DNA from: Bostrychus sinensis
Lineage: Eukaryota > Chordata > Actinopteri > Gobiiformes > Eleotridae
Assembly: GCA_020698575.1 (NCBI GenBank)
Contig: CM036242.1
Coordinates: 14,799,124-14,863,123, forward strand
Length of the DNA: 64,000 bases
Direction of reading: 5' to 3'
In this document: in pieces, positions 43,540 to 55,670 of the stretch
How the letters are laid out: every line of letters starts with the position of its first letter
Position numbering within the stretch: the stretch's first letter is position 1
Translations under genes and position numbers: made by a program
The notes under the pieces: model-generated
Seen by the model: the letters and a program-made list of their open reading frames with translations, nothing else
Databases searched by the model: none
What the model was told of the DNA's origin: nothing

Positions 43540-44045
43540 AAAGAAGTCGCTGGCCACATTGTTAGATACACTTGCTCTTATGTTTCTGAATGCAAATTTA
43601 ACCAATATATTACATAGCAGCAACACGCCATTTTTGCATGTAGACATGTTCAAGGCCATCCTAGTGAAGATCAAACTAAGCATCAGAATGGGGATGAAAC
43701 ATGATTTGAAGGGCCTTTGAATGCAGCATGGTTTTTGGTGACTGGTTTGAGAATTTCATCAAATGCTTTATGTTTAACTATCGTCAGGGTATACTGAAAT
43801 AGTCCAAAACATGAAAGAATGTGGCTATCAGTGAAAAATGCCTAGTTGTTACCAGGAGAGGCCAAAGACAAGACTGATTTAAAATAACAAGTAGAAAGAG
43901 GCAGCAATTTGCACTGATTAACCAAAATCGGACACCAAGATTGGACGCCCTGGTGTGTCCCACGTCTTCTGCTTGATTGAGCTCACTGTTACTGTTCTAT
44001 CATCTCAAACCAGTCTTTCCATTCTACCATCATTAGGCCTCTCTG
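43540..44045. mobile_element. Tc1-like remnant, inverted arrangement
   Basis: Forward part: TTTTTGCATGTAGACATG, CATCAGAATGGGGATGAAA, then worn transposase sequence to about 43960. Reverse part: about 43970-44030, whose opposite strand reads AATGGAAAGACTGGTTTGAG followed by ATGATAGAACAGTAACAGTG, the same gene region as the forward part. This repeats the architecture at 19.7-20.4 kb. Confidence 0.6.
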
Positions 44046-44689
44046 AAATTACACTCACCATATATTTTGGTGTTGTTGATTTCTGTATGTGTGTTGTGTG
44101 TAAATATCAGTATGGTATTAAACATCTGCAGGTTGTTAATATTGCTAATATTTGCATTTAGAACCATTTAAGAAGAAGTATCTCATAATGTGGCCAGACA
44201 GTTACACTCCAGTGCCTTTGTTGTTACTCTGCTCTACAGTGGGGAAGTTGCATACACATGAATTTAAACGCTAACATTACCACATTGTGCTTAAATAAAC
44301 AGAATTTCTGGCATGCCCTATTATATGCATTCAGACTCTTATGCAGATTTGCGGGGTAGTAAACACACTCCTACACACAGCCTGGAAAACAGCATGTCTA
44401 GAGGCAAAAATGTGGTTGACCCTGACTTAATATACATTCAGCAATAGGTAAAAAATATGCACTCTTTGTAAATCACATAATGTATTTGAAAAAAACTTAC
44501 CTTTACCTTACTTGCTTGCATTAATACAGCTTTTGGCACCAGGCCCAAAACAAAAAGTCCTATATTTCTGTGGTGGAAATGCTATGGATTGTAAATATGT
44601 AAGATTATGTTATACACTAAAATGAGTAAAAACAAAATAAACAAAATAAAGCTATGTGTTATGGCCAGTCATATCATTGTAGTGCTTTA
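44046..44689. other. unassigned DNA
   Basis: No recognised feature. Confidence 0.45.
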
Positions 44690-44870
44690 TGAACAAATGC
44701 AATAAGCCAGCTTCAGTATGAGAGGTTGTCTGTGAAGTCATCCAAAATCATCAAAACACAACAAAAGGTTCAAAAGAAAGTCATCTGGACTTGGTTTTAA
44801 AGTTGAAGATGTTTCACCTCTCATCCGAGAAGCTTTGTCAGTTCTGAAGTTGAACTGGTGAGAGAGCTGA
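44690..44870 (-). repeat. dispersed fish repeat fragment
   Basis: The phrase GATGTTTCACCTCTCATCCG followed by AGAAGCTTTGTCAGTTCTGA is common in teleost genomes as part of a retroelement-associated repeat. I cannot name the element. Confidence 0.4.
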
Positions 44871-46900
44871 GTTTTTTGCTCCTAAGAGGAAGGAGTTTTT
44901 GCCTGAAACCGGATTCTTTTAGTTTAGGAGATGTTGAAAGGCTTCAGTGGTTTTGGGTCGTTAGAAGTTTCAGGTCAAAACTCCTCTCTCAAGAAAAAAA
45001 AAAAAAAAAAAAGACAACATATGAGCTGCACAATGTCTGCAAAAAATTACAAGGACGCCTTAAGAGCAACACTATGTAACCTTTCAAGGTTTTCAGCAAA
45101 AAAATTTAAGTGCAGCTACAATATTTCAAATGTGTTAAGTGTGAATATGTAGCTTACACATAGCTCCATCACTTCAGTGGAGAATCTGATGAGTTATGTG
45201 CCATAAGTGGGTGCTCTGTGACATAGGCAGCATTACCTCTTTATATGTTGACAATGATAAGGAGACTACACATTTTATTATATTACATTATATTGTTTGT
45301 CACTTTAAATATTGAAATTTTATTTACTGAGTGAATATGTGGCACTTTTTCTAATCATGCATTCGGTCGTGTTGATGCCACCACTCAGAATTCATAGTGG
45401 TTTACAAATAGCACTTTGTTGCAAAATTAAAACACAAATACATTATATAAAAATTCAAGGATGTTTAATAGGCTTATGTGGATTAGTCTGTCAAATCAAT
45501 ATTAAAAACACATTTATAAAAGGGCTTTAATTTGGCCTAGACCTCTCTGTGAAGAAGAATAAAAGAGCATTTCTAAAGACAGACCATTAAAAATAACATT
45601 AAGCACTGGTTTATCAGAGATGCTTAAGGCTACGTGTAAGGATTAAATATTTGTATTATGTGCCTGGGGTGCAATCAATGTTATTTAAGGAATGACACAG
45701 GACACTCATTCAAAAAGATAACATGCATATTAAGGCACCTCCTGATTGCGGCCGCTTCAATCCCATAATACAAACCCTAGTCATATTTTCATATATTCAG
45801 GCTTAGCATACGACTTCTTACAGTACTATATGAAAGCTATACATTAAATCTTCCTCTACATTCTTTATGCATTATTTCAGATTAAGACGCTCATTTTAGA
45901 CCATATAGAAATAGCCATCTGACTGAGGAAGTTGAATACTGTGAACTTAAAAAAAAAAAAAATCACAGCAGCAATATGATAATCCAGATTGGAAATAACA
46001 CTCCAAAGTTAATGTGAATTAAAGTTGAGTGCTTGAAGTAATTACTACAAAGCACAATGCTCCGTGCCTCCATACTTACGAATACAGAAGGGAGAGAAAA
46101 GCATGTTTGGCTGCCCTCATGTGGATTTGACAACAGCAATGGATATGCAACAGGGGATTACCATAAATTTGTTTTTGTGGGAATGTATTAGGAAATGGAA
46201 GAATGTAAAGACGAGAAGAGATTATTACAATCTCCGGGTGTCAGGGGATTTCTGCCGCCGCTGTGTGTTTCTGTTTTTCTTCTTCGGAAGCGATGTGGGG
46301 AAGAAGCGGGAACAGCCAGGGAGGGCCAAAGAGGGATTCTCTGCACAAGACAGCACTCACTCGTATAAGCGCTGGGGTCTGTGAGATTGACACGCAACAT
46401 GGACTGTTGAGCACGGTGTGGTGTGTTTGGTGTGTGAGAACCGATCAGGTCAGTAATGCACTTGTCAGGTATTTTTAGGCAAAGTTAAGCGATGTCACAA
46501 TGGCAATTTTTTGTGTCACGATTACTGTGAGATGAAATATTCCCACTGTACAATTTTCACAATTATTTACACTATTTTTTAACCCTCAGTCTTCCTGGCT
46601 CCCTTTTAACGCTTTTCAATGTTTTTTTTGCTCTCATTTTGGCATTTCTTATGCTAGGGTGATAATATTTAATAAAGATGTTTATTAATAAATGAATTTT
46701 AGAATTTCAGTGTCACAACTAAAAATAATAATAACTTTTAACTCTCTTGGCAAAAAATGCACATTCTTCTTCTTCAAACCATTTTTGGTGCCATTGACTT
46801 CATTAAAATCACTTATTTTCATTTTCACTCTACTGCCATTGCAACACAGATATGTTAAATCATGTTAATTCCTCTGTAACTCTGTCAGTCAGAGGCTAAA
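44871..46900. other. unassigned DNA
   Basis: A 19-A run is at 44994-45012. 46040-46400 is GC-balanced with overlapping frames of 70-106 codons on both strands and no protein motif; it could be a conserved block. The rest is AT-rich. Confidence 0.4.
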
Positions 46901-46920
46901 CACACACACGCACACACGCA

Positions 46921-46968
<48 letters not shown>
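46901..46968. repeat. CA/CG-containing microsatellite
   Basis: (CA)n interrupted by a (CGCA)n core of about six units. CpG in this context suggests recent expansion. Confidence 0.95.
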
Positions 46969-46969
<1 letters not shown>

Positions 46970-48714
46970 TTTTCTCATTATATTGTGGGAAATAATTCCC
47001 TTATAATTCCCATTAGATAACAGTGACTGTAACCCAGCTCTTTTAGGGCTTAAAAGGAAGAACATGAGTTTTTGCTCTTTTTTTGTAACAATGTATCAAA
47101 ATCAGTTTAGGGCTAATAAGTAACCTATCCAGGGCCAGTAATTCCTTCACAAAAGTACTTTTAATCTTTAAATAATGCATGTTTTATTTACAAATATGTT
47201 GGAATTTAGTGAACAAACTGGTTTTTAGAGGGTTGAAAATATTAAAAAAATGAATTCAATTATTATGTATTATGAGGACAGGGGTTAATGATCAAAAAAC
47301 ATGTTTTTTTCATGTTTTATATTTTAAAATGTGACCTTGTGACCTAAAAGAGCTTTAAGAGGAAGAGATATTTTTTAAAGGAGCGCCTGAGGGTTAAATG
47401 CTGCTTAACCTGTCTGATCCATTCTTTATATATTCATATTTCTTTTTTTGTTTTTTAAATTAGCTACAAGGACCATATAACATGTACCAACTGTGGGCCA
47501 GTTTGTGGTAAGCATTTATGAGGCCACTGCTACAACTAATAGTTTTAAGATTATTATTTCTGATGGTAATTGGCGTCAAACAGCAGTGAAATAATAACAC
47601 ATGCATAGTTACATCCACTTACACACAGCCTCACCAGGAATCATCAGCCCCTCCCTTCCTCGTGTACAGCTCCTTAACAGCACCGCGACTCACAGAAGGG
47701 GATAGAGGCGGAGGATGGGCTCTGTCTGCTGCTGCCATGCTCCTCTGTCTCACTACGGGGCAGAAACAGAGTGGAATGTGTGCGGGAAAGCAGGGAAACG
47801 ACCCCTCATGCTCTCCCACAATGCTTCTGATGTCTTTTTAAAGTCTTAAAGGTTGCCCAAAATGTCATTAGATTTTCACTTTGCTAACTGTTACTGGGCA
47901 GACTAGTGTCCACGAAAGCTGTGTACCAACAGAGGGCAGTGTCCCAGTGTTTCAGTCAGTTTCTGTTCAAATTTTCCCAGAATTCGGTTGTATATTTAGT
48001 GCATAACGGAGCGGTTGAGAGGTGGGGGAGACAGTGAAAAGGCGCAGCAGTGTGAACGAGTGCAGAATTAAACCTCAGTTTGACTCATGGTGGGAAGAAG
48101 GACCTGCTGCATTTACTTAAAGCACCAAATAAAACGTGGGGGCTCCCAATAAGTGGCGCATGAGGGCTTCCCATGAGATACCGCGGCTTCTAAAATTCTT
48201 ATGATCATTCTAACGTGATGTTTATAATTGCAAATAATAGTATTATCGGTTAATCCTGACATCCATAGTCTATTGTCTCAATTGTTTTAAAGCATTTAAA
48301 TAAAACTGTTGTTGTTACACTACTTTCTGTGCTATGGACAGGCTACTGTATAATAGATTGACCATCCAGACACATATACTTTCTTACAGAAGTTAAGTGG
48401 GCTGTAACATTGCCATTTAAACCTATTTCATCAAAACCAATCCTACCTGATCAATTATAACTAATCATGTAAAAAGGGAAAGCCTTTACCAGGTGCTGTG
48501 TGTGTTTTTTTTTTTATGTATGTTTGTCAAATTGGTTCAGAGACAGACTACATTTTGATACAACCCCATGATTTCTAATTGGTTGTTTGTGTACCTACTT
48601 AAATTGCAAAGTAGTTGAATTTATCTTTATTTGTTCTGCACCTCTGGAAATTCAACAGCAAACTGGGAATGTATAGAACAGAAGAAGAATTAGGAGGGGT
48701 AGTTTTATTGAAAA
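46969..48714. other. unassigned DNA with a CTCF-like word and a GC-richer block
   Basis: CCAACAGAGGGCAGT at 47926-47940 departs from the CTCF core at one position. 47600-47860 is GC-richer, without a supported frame. 48060-48170 ends in AAATAAAACGTGGGGGCTCC, which recalls an LTR end with an adjacent primer-binding-like site, but no second LTR or coding region was found. Confidence 0.35.
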
Positions 48715-48860
48715 GTGGACCATACTGTGGGTGCTCTCTGGCTTACTCCCATCCACAGACCAGTGTTAGGTGAATTGGCCCTATCCCAAAATTACCGGGA
48801 TAGGCTCCAGTACCTCCTAACAGAACAATGCAAAATATGTTGATTGAATAAATAAATTAA
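48715..48860 (+). repeat. fish repeat fragment (GGGATAGGCTCCAG type)
   Basis: CCGGGATAGGCTCCAGTACC and TTGATTGAATAAATAAAT in the order of the repeat at 39.72 kb. Confidence 0.5.
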
Positions 48861-49589
48861 TTTGTTTTTGTGGCACTATGGATACCACCTTTATTTTTAT
48901 TTATAAGACTAGCTCATTTTTTAACACTACCACCTATGACCACTAATTTAAAGACGCAACAATTATAATTTTGCTATGATTTCAATGGGTTCAATGATAT
49001 TGAAGTGGAATGCAGTAACTTTTCTTGTTTGTTCACTGTGTTTGCCTCATTTTCCTCTCTGGTGCTCTCCCTACATTTGGTAGCACTAACATAAACTCTC
49101 ACAAGTCCAGTAGACTCCTGTATGACCCCTTGCTCAGCTTTACTTTAGTTTTCCCCTACTCATACATTTTTTGTCAATAAATCAGGAAATAAAGCCATCA
49201 CAAGCTTGCAGTTTGACTAACCGCGATGTGCTGCTTTCTCGTGAGACTCGAGACTTCTGTGACACTGGGTCGGCGGCACTCGTACTTGCAAGTGTTGTTT
49301 CCATCCCAGAGACGCAGGGGGAGATGCAGAATGCTTTTTTCAGCCCACAACAACTCAAAAAAAGTCAAATATGCACAGTGTAAAAGGTGTGTAAAGGGGA
49401 AATGGAAGTGACCATATTACAGAATTTATCTTTTATGTCCTAAAGCACTTGATAGACCATGTTGCATGTTATGTCCTGTTCCAGATCCTGGTGAATAAAC
49501 CGCTTTAATTAAAACTATTTCTATGCCAATTAACAAGAGTACACAGAATGACTTGAATTAACATTTTCTCACACAACATGATGGATTCA
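48861..49589. other. unassigned DNA
   Basis: Frames of 61-70 codons at 49171-49411 overlap and show nothing protein-like. Confidence 0.4.
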
Positions 49590-50470
49590 CCCTTCCTGAT
49601 CTCTGCAGTCTGCCTCCGAACGCACGCTTGTAATATATTGCAGGTAGCTGGCTGTAGCTTTCAATACCGAATGCGATGAGGTGCATATTTAGTGAGCTGG
49701 AATTAATTCACAGGATTCCCGAAGGTGATTGATGCAATAGATTGCGTTATGATCAGAACAGGCCTTGTGGCGGTTGTGCTGGACTTTGTGAATAAAACTG
49801 ATTCTCATTCTAAACTAGACGGCCCATTGTATTAGAATAAACGACTGCTAGAGCTGACTTTAACTCCAGGAAATAAATAACTGTAGACACTTAAAATGTT
49901 TTCAGTGGAGACTTGACCAGATTTTTTTTTTTCTCACCTTTTGTAGCACAACATTCTATTTAGTATTAGTATTTGCATGTATTCTTTGAGCACACAAGCC
50001 AACCAACCTTGGCTGACAAACCTTGCTGCCATATTGCTGCCTTCTGCGCATTTGGCAGGTTTCGCCGCTGCACATCGAAAAACCATTCATAGCTTTGTTT
50101 ACGCTGCATTGCTAAAACATATCATAGTGCTATTATAAGCATTACAACAGAAAATAACAAACGTTTCAATGCTAATCCAAGAATAAGCCTTGAGTTACAA
50201 AATGAACACAATTTGCTTCTTGCTGTTTATTAAAAGAAGCCATAAAGCAGCGTCAATCCACTGTCTGTGCAACGACGATATGTCATTCCTGTGTCTCACT
50301 CCAAACAAATTCATTGTGGGCTTTTGCAGAATTTTCTTCTGCTGTAGGAAGCGCCTTGAAGCTGTCAAGGCCTGTGTGCTGATAACAACCTGGGGTGGAG
50401 AATGACACCTTGAGAGTGACAGATGAAAAGGAATCAAATTCTCCTCAGAGCTGACTGTATGGAACTGATA
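49590..50470. other. candidate conserved non-coding cluster
   Basis: GGAATTAATTCACAGGATTC near 49699, AATAGATTGCGTTATGATC, and complex sequence at 49990-50110 and 50260-50440. The opposed 71- and 80-codon frames at 50190-50437 offset each other. Regulatory reading inferred. Confidence 0.33.
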
Positions 50471-50796
50471 TAGCCCCCCTAACCCCCCAGCCCCCCTCGC
50501 AATTCACTCCACAAACAGGCCAGCACATTAACTTATTCAAATAGAGGGTCAAGCCTCGGTCCAGGCACCAACCTGTCCCAAAGAGTGACAACAGAACACG
50601 GAGGAAAATGAGAGTGATTGAAGGAAAATGGAGTAATTATACTCTCTGAATTAATTTTCTTTAATTGTTCACCCAGCCATTCAGTGTTAATAGAAGTAAG
50701 AAAGTGGCTAGTTAGACAGAGAACAAAATACACGCTAAAAAAATTTAACTTTTTGACCTCATTAGAAAGGTGAGTTCATTTGACAAGAAACAGAAA
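50471..50796. other. unassigned DNA
   Basis: Starts with a C-rich stretch (CCCCCCTAACCCCCCAGCCC). Nothing else seen. Confidence 0.45.
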
Positions 50797-50931
50797 TATC
50801 AGGCATAACATTATGACCACTGACAGGTGGAATAACAGATCTCTTCATCATGGCACCTGTATGCAGGTGGGATATATTAGGCAGCAATTGGACATTTTTT
50901 CCTTCAAGTTGATGAGTTATAAGCAGGAAAA

Positions 50932-51215
50932 ATGGGCAAGCACAATGATATGAGCGAGTTTGACAAGGGTGAAATTATGATGGCTAGAAGACTGGGTCAG
51001 AGCATTGACAAAACTCCAGCTCTTGGGGCCTGGACTGCAGTTTGTGTGTGTATGAAAAGTGGTCCAAGGCAGGAACAGTGGTGGACTCACGACAAGGCCT
51101 GTGTGGTCCGACGGAACAGACGAACTTCTGTAGTTTAGATTCCCGAAGAAGTTAATGGGTTTGATGTTAAGGTGTCAAAATACACAGTGCATCACAGTTT
51201 GTTACATCTGGGGCT
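50932..51215 (+). pseudogene. Tc1 transposase, amino-terminal remnant
   Basis: Starts with MGKHNDMSEFDKGEIMMARR, the usual opening of this fish Tc1 lineage, with the helix-turn-helix following. The frame is then lost after a deletion near 51010-51030. DNA-level similarity continues through GTGGTCCGACGGAACAGACG, CCCGAAGAAGTTAATG and GTGTCAAAATACACAGTGCA. The catalytic domain is absent. Confidence 0.75.
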
Positions 51216-52377
51216 CAGTGTTTCCTCTACTATTGCACCCCGCCAAAGAAAGAGAGAGTCCACTGAAGCAGCGCCGCTCATTAAACAGCGCAAATCTCCA
51301 ATCAACACAACACTCCAATAGACCGTCATTATCAAATCCATTCTGCTACACAGTGGGAATCTCCTATATTCATATAAATCCAGTCCACGTTTTCACCTGT
51401 AAAGCACTTACTCAGGAGGGAGTGCCAGGTTTATAGCAATCCAGTCCGGGTTTTGCGCTAGCCCTTACCGCAGCTACAAGAGCTTTGATAAACAACACAT
51501 CCACGCAATGAACACATGAAGAAGAGCTACTGGAACAGATTCAACTGGAAAGTAAGTCAAAATGGAGGTATTAAGAGATGAAACTTTAATATTAACTTTC
51601 ACAAACACTTTGTAATTAGCCTAAACACAGACAAAACCCAGTAGGAGGTGAAGTTGTTAGTATGATTTCTGTTCTGTTTTGACATCCTCCAGCATCTATC
51701 TCTGCTGTCAACCCCATGGCAGTTCAGTATTAATAGGTTGAGTTTATTTGTAAACATTAAGTACACTTTTAATTATTAGAGGAGGGGGGTTGGGGTTAGG
51801 CTCCTATCTCTGAGTCCTGATTGTGTTTTGTGAAGCCCAGTGTGGAGATTTAGCTCCAGAAATGAAAAGTGGCATTTGCGCCACAGTGTTCTGTCTGCAG
51901 TTTGTTTGGCTGCTCCTGATTCCTGTTTTTAATCTGAGGGCCATCACACACTGTGGGACATAGCTGGTGTATGGAACACAGTGAAGTCTCAGATCAGCTC
52001 AGAGAGAAAAATTAGATTAGACTGAACTTTATTAATCTTGCAGTGGAGAAATTCACTTGTTCAGGCAGCTCTTAATAGAGAATAAAGTGCAGAAAACAAG
52101 AAAATAAAGTGTGCATGCAAACAAAAAGGTGCCTAGTTTTTATTTCTTTTTATATGAAAAATATTTTACACTAGCCACCTACAAATATCACAGATAACTG
52201 CTAAAATGTACTAAAATACATGAAAATAACAGCTCTATAACATATTCTAACAATCTTTCAAATGAATAAACAATTATGCTCTTCGCTCTCTGCCGATACA
52301 CAGGCACACAGATGATAACACCACCACCACCACCACCCCCCTTCTTTCCTGTACCTGTAAAAGTAGGGGAAACACTG
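51216..52377. mobile_element. hAT-like non-autonomous element inside the Tc1 remnant
   Basis: The left end CAGTGTTTCCTCTACTATTG and the right end, read in reverse as CAGTGTTTCCCCTACTTTTA, are a known hAT terminus style. The element abuts Tc1 sequence on the left (CATCTGGGGCT). No matching 8-bp duplication is visible on the right, so sequence was lost there. The interior includes a fish repeat scrap (GAACTTTATTAATCTTGC near 52025) and a (CCA)n at about 52319-52337. No transposase found. Confidence 0.6.
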
Positions 52378-52426
52378 GGTCACAGCTGGGTCATAACACC
52401 AAAAATGATGACAACATTTTACAGGT

Positions 52427-53093
52427 GGTTGTATTTAGTGATACCGATATCATGTATTCATAAAAGTGGCCCAATACCACTTTACAGCACCGTTACGTGA
52501 CATTCACCTCTCAGCTGAGCAGTGAGAGACGTGTGGAAGGATTTTAAAGTCAACTGTATGGAGATAAAATCAAAGCTGACTCTACATTCTGCTCACCCAG
52601 ACATCCCAAATCATACATGAGTCCTAAAACTTAAGCAGTTGTCCTTCTGTTGTCCTAATTGTCCCGAAAATACCAGCGCGGAGTCTGAAGCAGTTGTTGT
52701 CTGATAAAACATAAGGAGTGCCGTTGCTAATTGTGTTGTTGTGTCTTGGCGAAGCTCTGCTGGTTAAGCTCAGATGCTCAATCTGTCTTTAAAATGATTT
52801 TTAGCATCTAGAATCTAATCTTTCAATTGAGGTATGACTATGTTGAGCAAAGTTTAGCCGTGGGTAGTTGTGTTCAAACCACTCTGTTGAAAAAATAACT
52901 TAGCAATGCAGAGTGGTGATAGACAACAGTATGGGATGAATGAGATATAGTAGTGTAACTGTATAAACTATAAAGTAACCCCTATATAAGCACATGTATC
53001 AGTATTCGGTATTGGCAAATACTCCAACAGAAGTACTCATTCTTGTATCATTTTGAAAAAAAAAGTGGTATCAGTGCATCCCTAGTTGTAATG
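52427..53093. mobile_element. second hAT-like non-autonomous element
   Basis: The left part reads TAGTGATACCGATATCATGT and the right end, in reverse, CTAGGGATGCACTGATACCA. A CTAGGGATGCACCGATA tip is common in fish hAT MITEs. The left tip is mutated. No coding capacity. Confidence 0.5.
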
Positions 53094-53105
53094 TTATGCC
53101 TGATT

Positions 53106-53749
53106 GATGTAAGTCACAATGTATTTTTATTACACGTGAAAAAAAAAATCACTCCAGTTGGACTAGATCTAGGATGGTTTGTATTCTTATCTTAAACTAT
53201 ACTGGAAAACACTGATTTTTTTCCCCCCATTTTTTCAATTTTGTACAATTCTTTAGTCCTCATCTAAGATCGATGGGCAGCTTTCACACCTGCTCAGGCA
53301 ATCTGCACTAACAAGCCAATCATTCTTGTGCTGGCTTTCACTGGACCAAACACATCTGTTTTCAAAGCGCTCTTATTTTGAACAGTCCTTCCTGGCAGCT
53401 AATACCACTTCACAGGGTTGTTAATTTGGCAAGATTTCAAATTTGTGTTTGGTAAAATTGAAAGAAGTATTGCCAAATTGAGTGTTTTTTTTTTTTTTTT
53501 TTTTTTTTAAAGACTAGCTATTTGTTTTGCTTGTGGCATATTAAGAATCAGTTGATCAGTAGTGTTGTACAAACAGAGATGACTTTGGCCTTGATATTTA
53601 CTCAGACATGCAATCACATTTGTGTTCATCTTGGCCAGCAAGACCAAATTAGTTTTCTCAGAGAAATGAAGTATGTCCAAAACTATGCCAAGTTTCTATT
53701 TCCCACTGTTGTCACCCCTACCTGCACAATTATTACAATTTGTCTAAAA
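53106..53749. other. unassigned DNA
   Basis: Contains a 24-T run at 53485-53508. No gene recognised. Confidence 0.45.
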
Positions 53750-54215
53750 TGAGGTGGGCTTTATTTAAAGAGGCAATAATGCTTTTATACATATTTTTAA
53801 ACCAATCTTGGTCACCTTGGAAAACAAAAGGTGAGCAAAGTGCAGCTGAGTCCATAGCTGTTGTGGTTTTTAAAACACAAACAAAGAGAAAGAGCACTTC
53901 ACCTCCTTAAACTTTTTGTATATCATTTTCTACAAAATGAAAAATAACTGTGAGGAACTAGTGGAAACACAGCTAAACACAGTTTTATTTTTTAGATAAA
54001 TAAATGAGAGCAGACTGGATGTAGAGGGCTTGTTGATAGGCCAGTGCTTCCTGGAGTGGGCAGTACATAGGAGAGGCGGAGGTACATGAAACCAAGCGTT
54101 TTGAGGTGTCATAACGGCTGTGCCAGAGAATAAAGGATTACTCAAGCAGCATTAAATAAAGCAGAACACAATTCCAGGATTTTTTGATGAAGGAACATTA
54201 TAACATGGTAAGAAA
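53750..54215 (+). repeat. repeat family B, copy 4
   Basis: AAACCAATCTTGGTCACC, TAAACTTTTTGTAT, GAGAGCAGACTGGATGTAGA, AGTGCTTCCTGGAGTGGG and ACATTATAACATGGTAAG in family order. The CTCF-like core is not preserved here. Confidence 0.65.
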
Positions 54216-54732
54216 CTTGCCTAATATAACACTTTTATTTTTTTATTTTCCTGTTTGGTTGTATTTTCTTAAATTGAACCATCCTGAATGCTGAATTCTA
54301 GAGAAATACTTTGAGCTCTTGATAGAAAACTCACTCAGGATCATGCTTGCCCTTCTTCACCAAGCCCAAGCAAACCCCATTTGCTTGCCATTTTCCAGAG
54401 TTTTGAATGTTTGAATTATACACGCTGGTACTTCTCATGCTCAGATCATAGTCCTAACCTGTTGTCTGAATGTTTTGATCTCCAGGTCACCGTAAGTTGT
54501 TGATGATTAGCATGTTCTATCCCAAAACATCATCATCAATGACCGATGCCATTTTCTGATATTTACTGCAGAATGACCCTTCAATTAGGTACCAGACAGG
54601 ACTTTTATGAAGGTACCTGACATTAGAAGCTTATGGAACATGCAAAGGTTGGGTGAGTCATGCACTAATTCCGAGCAACCACAGTCTTCCCCCCGCACGT
54701 GTGTTGTTGTCTTCCCAAAGCTTCCCTTTTTT

Positions 54733-54767
<35 letters not shown>

Positions 54768-55130
54768 ATTCTATTTCTTTTCAGAGTAAGAGCCCATGCT
54801 GTGCGGCAGATTGAAGAGACTGCGTTTGGAAATCAGCTGCTTGGCTAGGTAATTTGGCTAATGGACTAATCTCGGCTAAACTTTTGTAAATGAGGATTTT
54901 ATGAGGTGACTCTAGGAAAGAAACATTTCGCCAATGTCATGGATGATAAACATGCAATTGAGCAATCACATCCAGATGAAAGCGGTAGTGCAGCTGTAGG
55001 GAAATGTGTCCTGATATCTCTCTGTGGCAATAATGACTAGATCTATTATATGAATATGCAATCTCAATTTGATTTGCAGACCCACTAAATCACACAAATG
55101 ACGACTGAAATGAATAGGACTAATAATGTT
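54216..55130. other. unassigned DNA with candidate conserved blocks
   Basis: 54330-54600 and 54785-54990 are complex and enhancer-like. A 29-T run at 54737-54765 leads into TTCTATTTCTTTTCAG and a 64-bp segment followed by GTAATT, which mimics an exon. Stops occur in each useful frame, so I do not call one. Confidence 0.33.
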
Positions 55131-55499
55131 TTAGATTTCATGAAAAAAAGAGGGGCACTCAAAACTCAAAAACTTTGTTGAACATTTCATTCTGGTTGTT
55201 ACAGATTCTATGACAATCTTTCACCTAATCCGCCATGCAGAACTTTCAATAACATCTCCACATTTGAATGAACATGTTTTTTATATCTGTACTCTGGAGC
55301 TGTCTGCCTATTGTCTAAGTCCCCTGTGTTTATACATATTGTGCAAAAGTTTTACTGAAGTCTTAGGAAGCTCAGAGCATCAGCTGTCAAACAAAGTGTT
55401 TAAAAATGTAACGTCATCAGTACTCTTTAAGTCAAAATAAAATGTAAACCCAAAACATGGACATAGTATAGTCAATAAAACTACAGATATTAGGGTCAT
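55131..55499. other. unassigned AT-rich DNA
   Basis: A 76-codon frame at 55210-55440 has no protein-like feature. Confidence 0.4.
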
Positions 55500-55670
55500 G
55501 GAGTCTGGCGTGATAAAACAGTGGGATTACAGGAGTTTTATGCTGGATGCCCTTCCTGATACAACACTCCATTAACACTGGTTCAGGGCTGGCATGTATT
55601 GTGGCTGGAGATTTTGGCGTCTAGTCTGGGAATCAAACCCCTGACCTGGGAGAGGGCATACCTGTAAGAA
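55500..55670 (+). repeat. fish repeat fragment (GGATGCCCTTCCTG type)
   Basis: TTATGCTGGATGCCCTTCCT, GATACAACACTCCATT and GGGAATCAAACCCCTGACCT in the family's usual order. A related reverse piece is at 35.42 kb. Confidence 0.55.

Larger units (their letters stand above)
50797..53105 (+). mobile_element. Tc1-like remnant hosting two hAT-like elements
   Basis: The outer ends are ATCAGGCATAACATTATGAC at 50798 and its reverse, AATGTTATGCCTGAT, ending near 53104. Between them Tc1 sequence runs to about 51215; the rest of the interior is two later elements. The lost right half of the transposase gene suggests deletion as well as insertion. Confidence 0.7.

Noticed and set aside
48060..48170. LTR-end and primer-binding-like sequence (AAATAAAACGTGGGGGCTCC)
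   Set aside because: No second LTR, no gag or pol sequence and no target duplication; the match is too short.
54760..54860. Segment between TTTTCAG and GTAATT resembling a 64-bp exon
   Set aside because: Stops interrupt two frames early and the third ends in a stop exactly at the donor.
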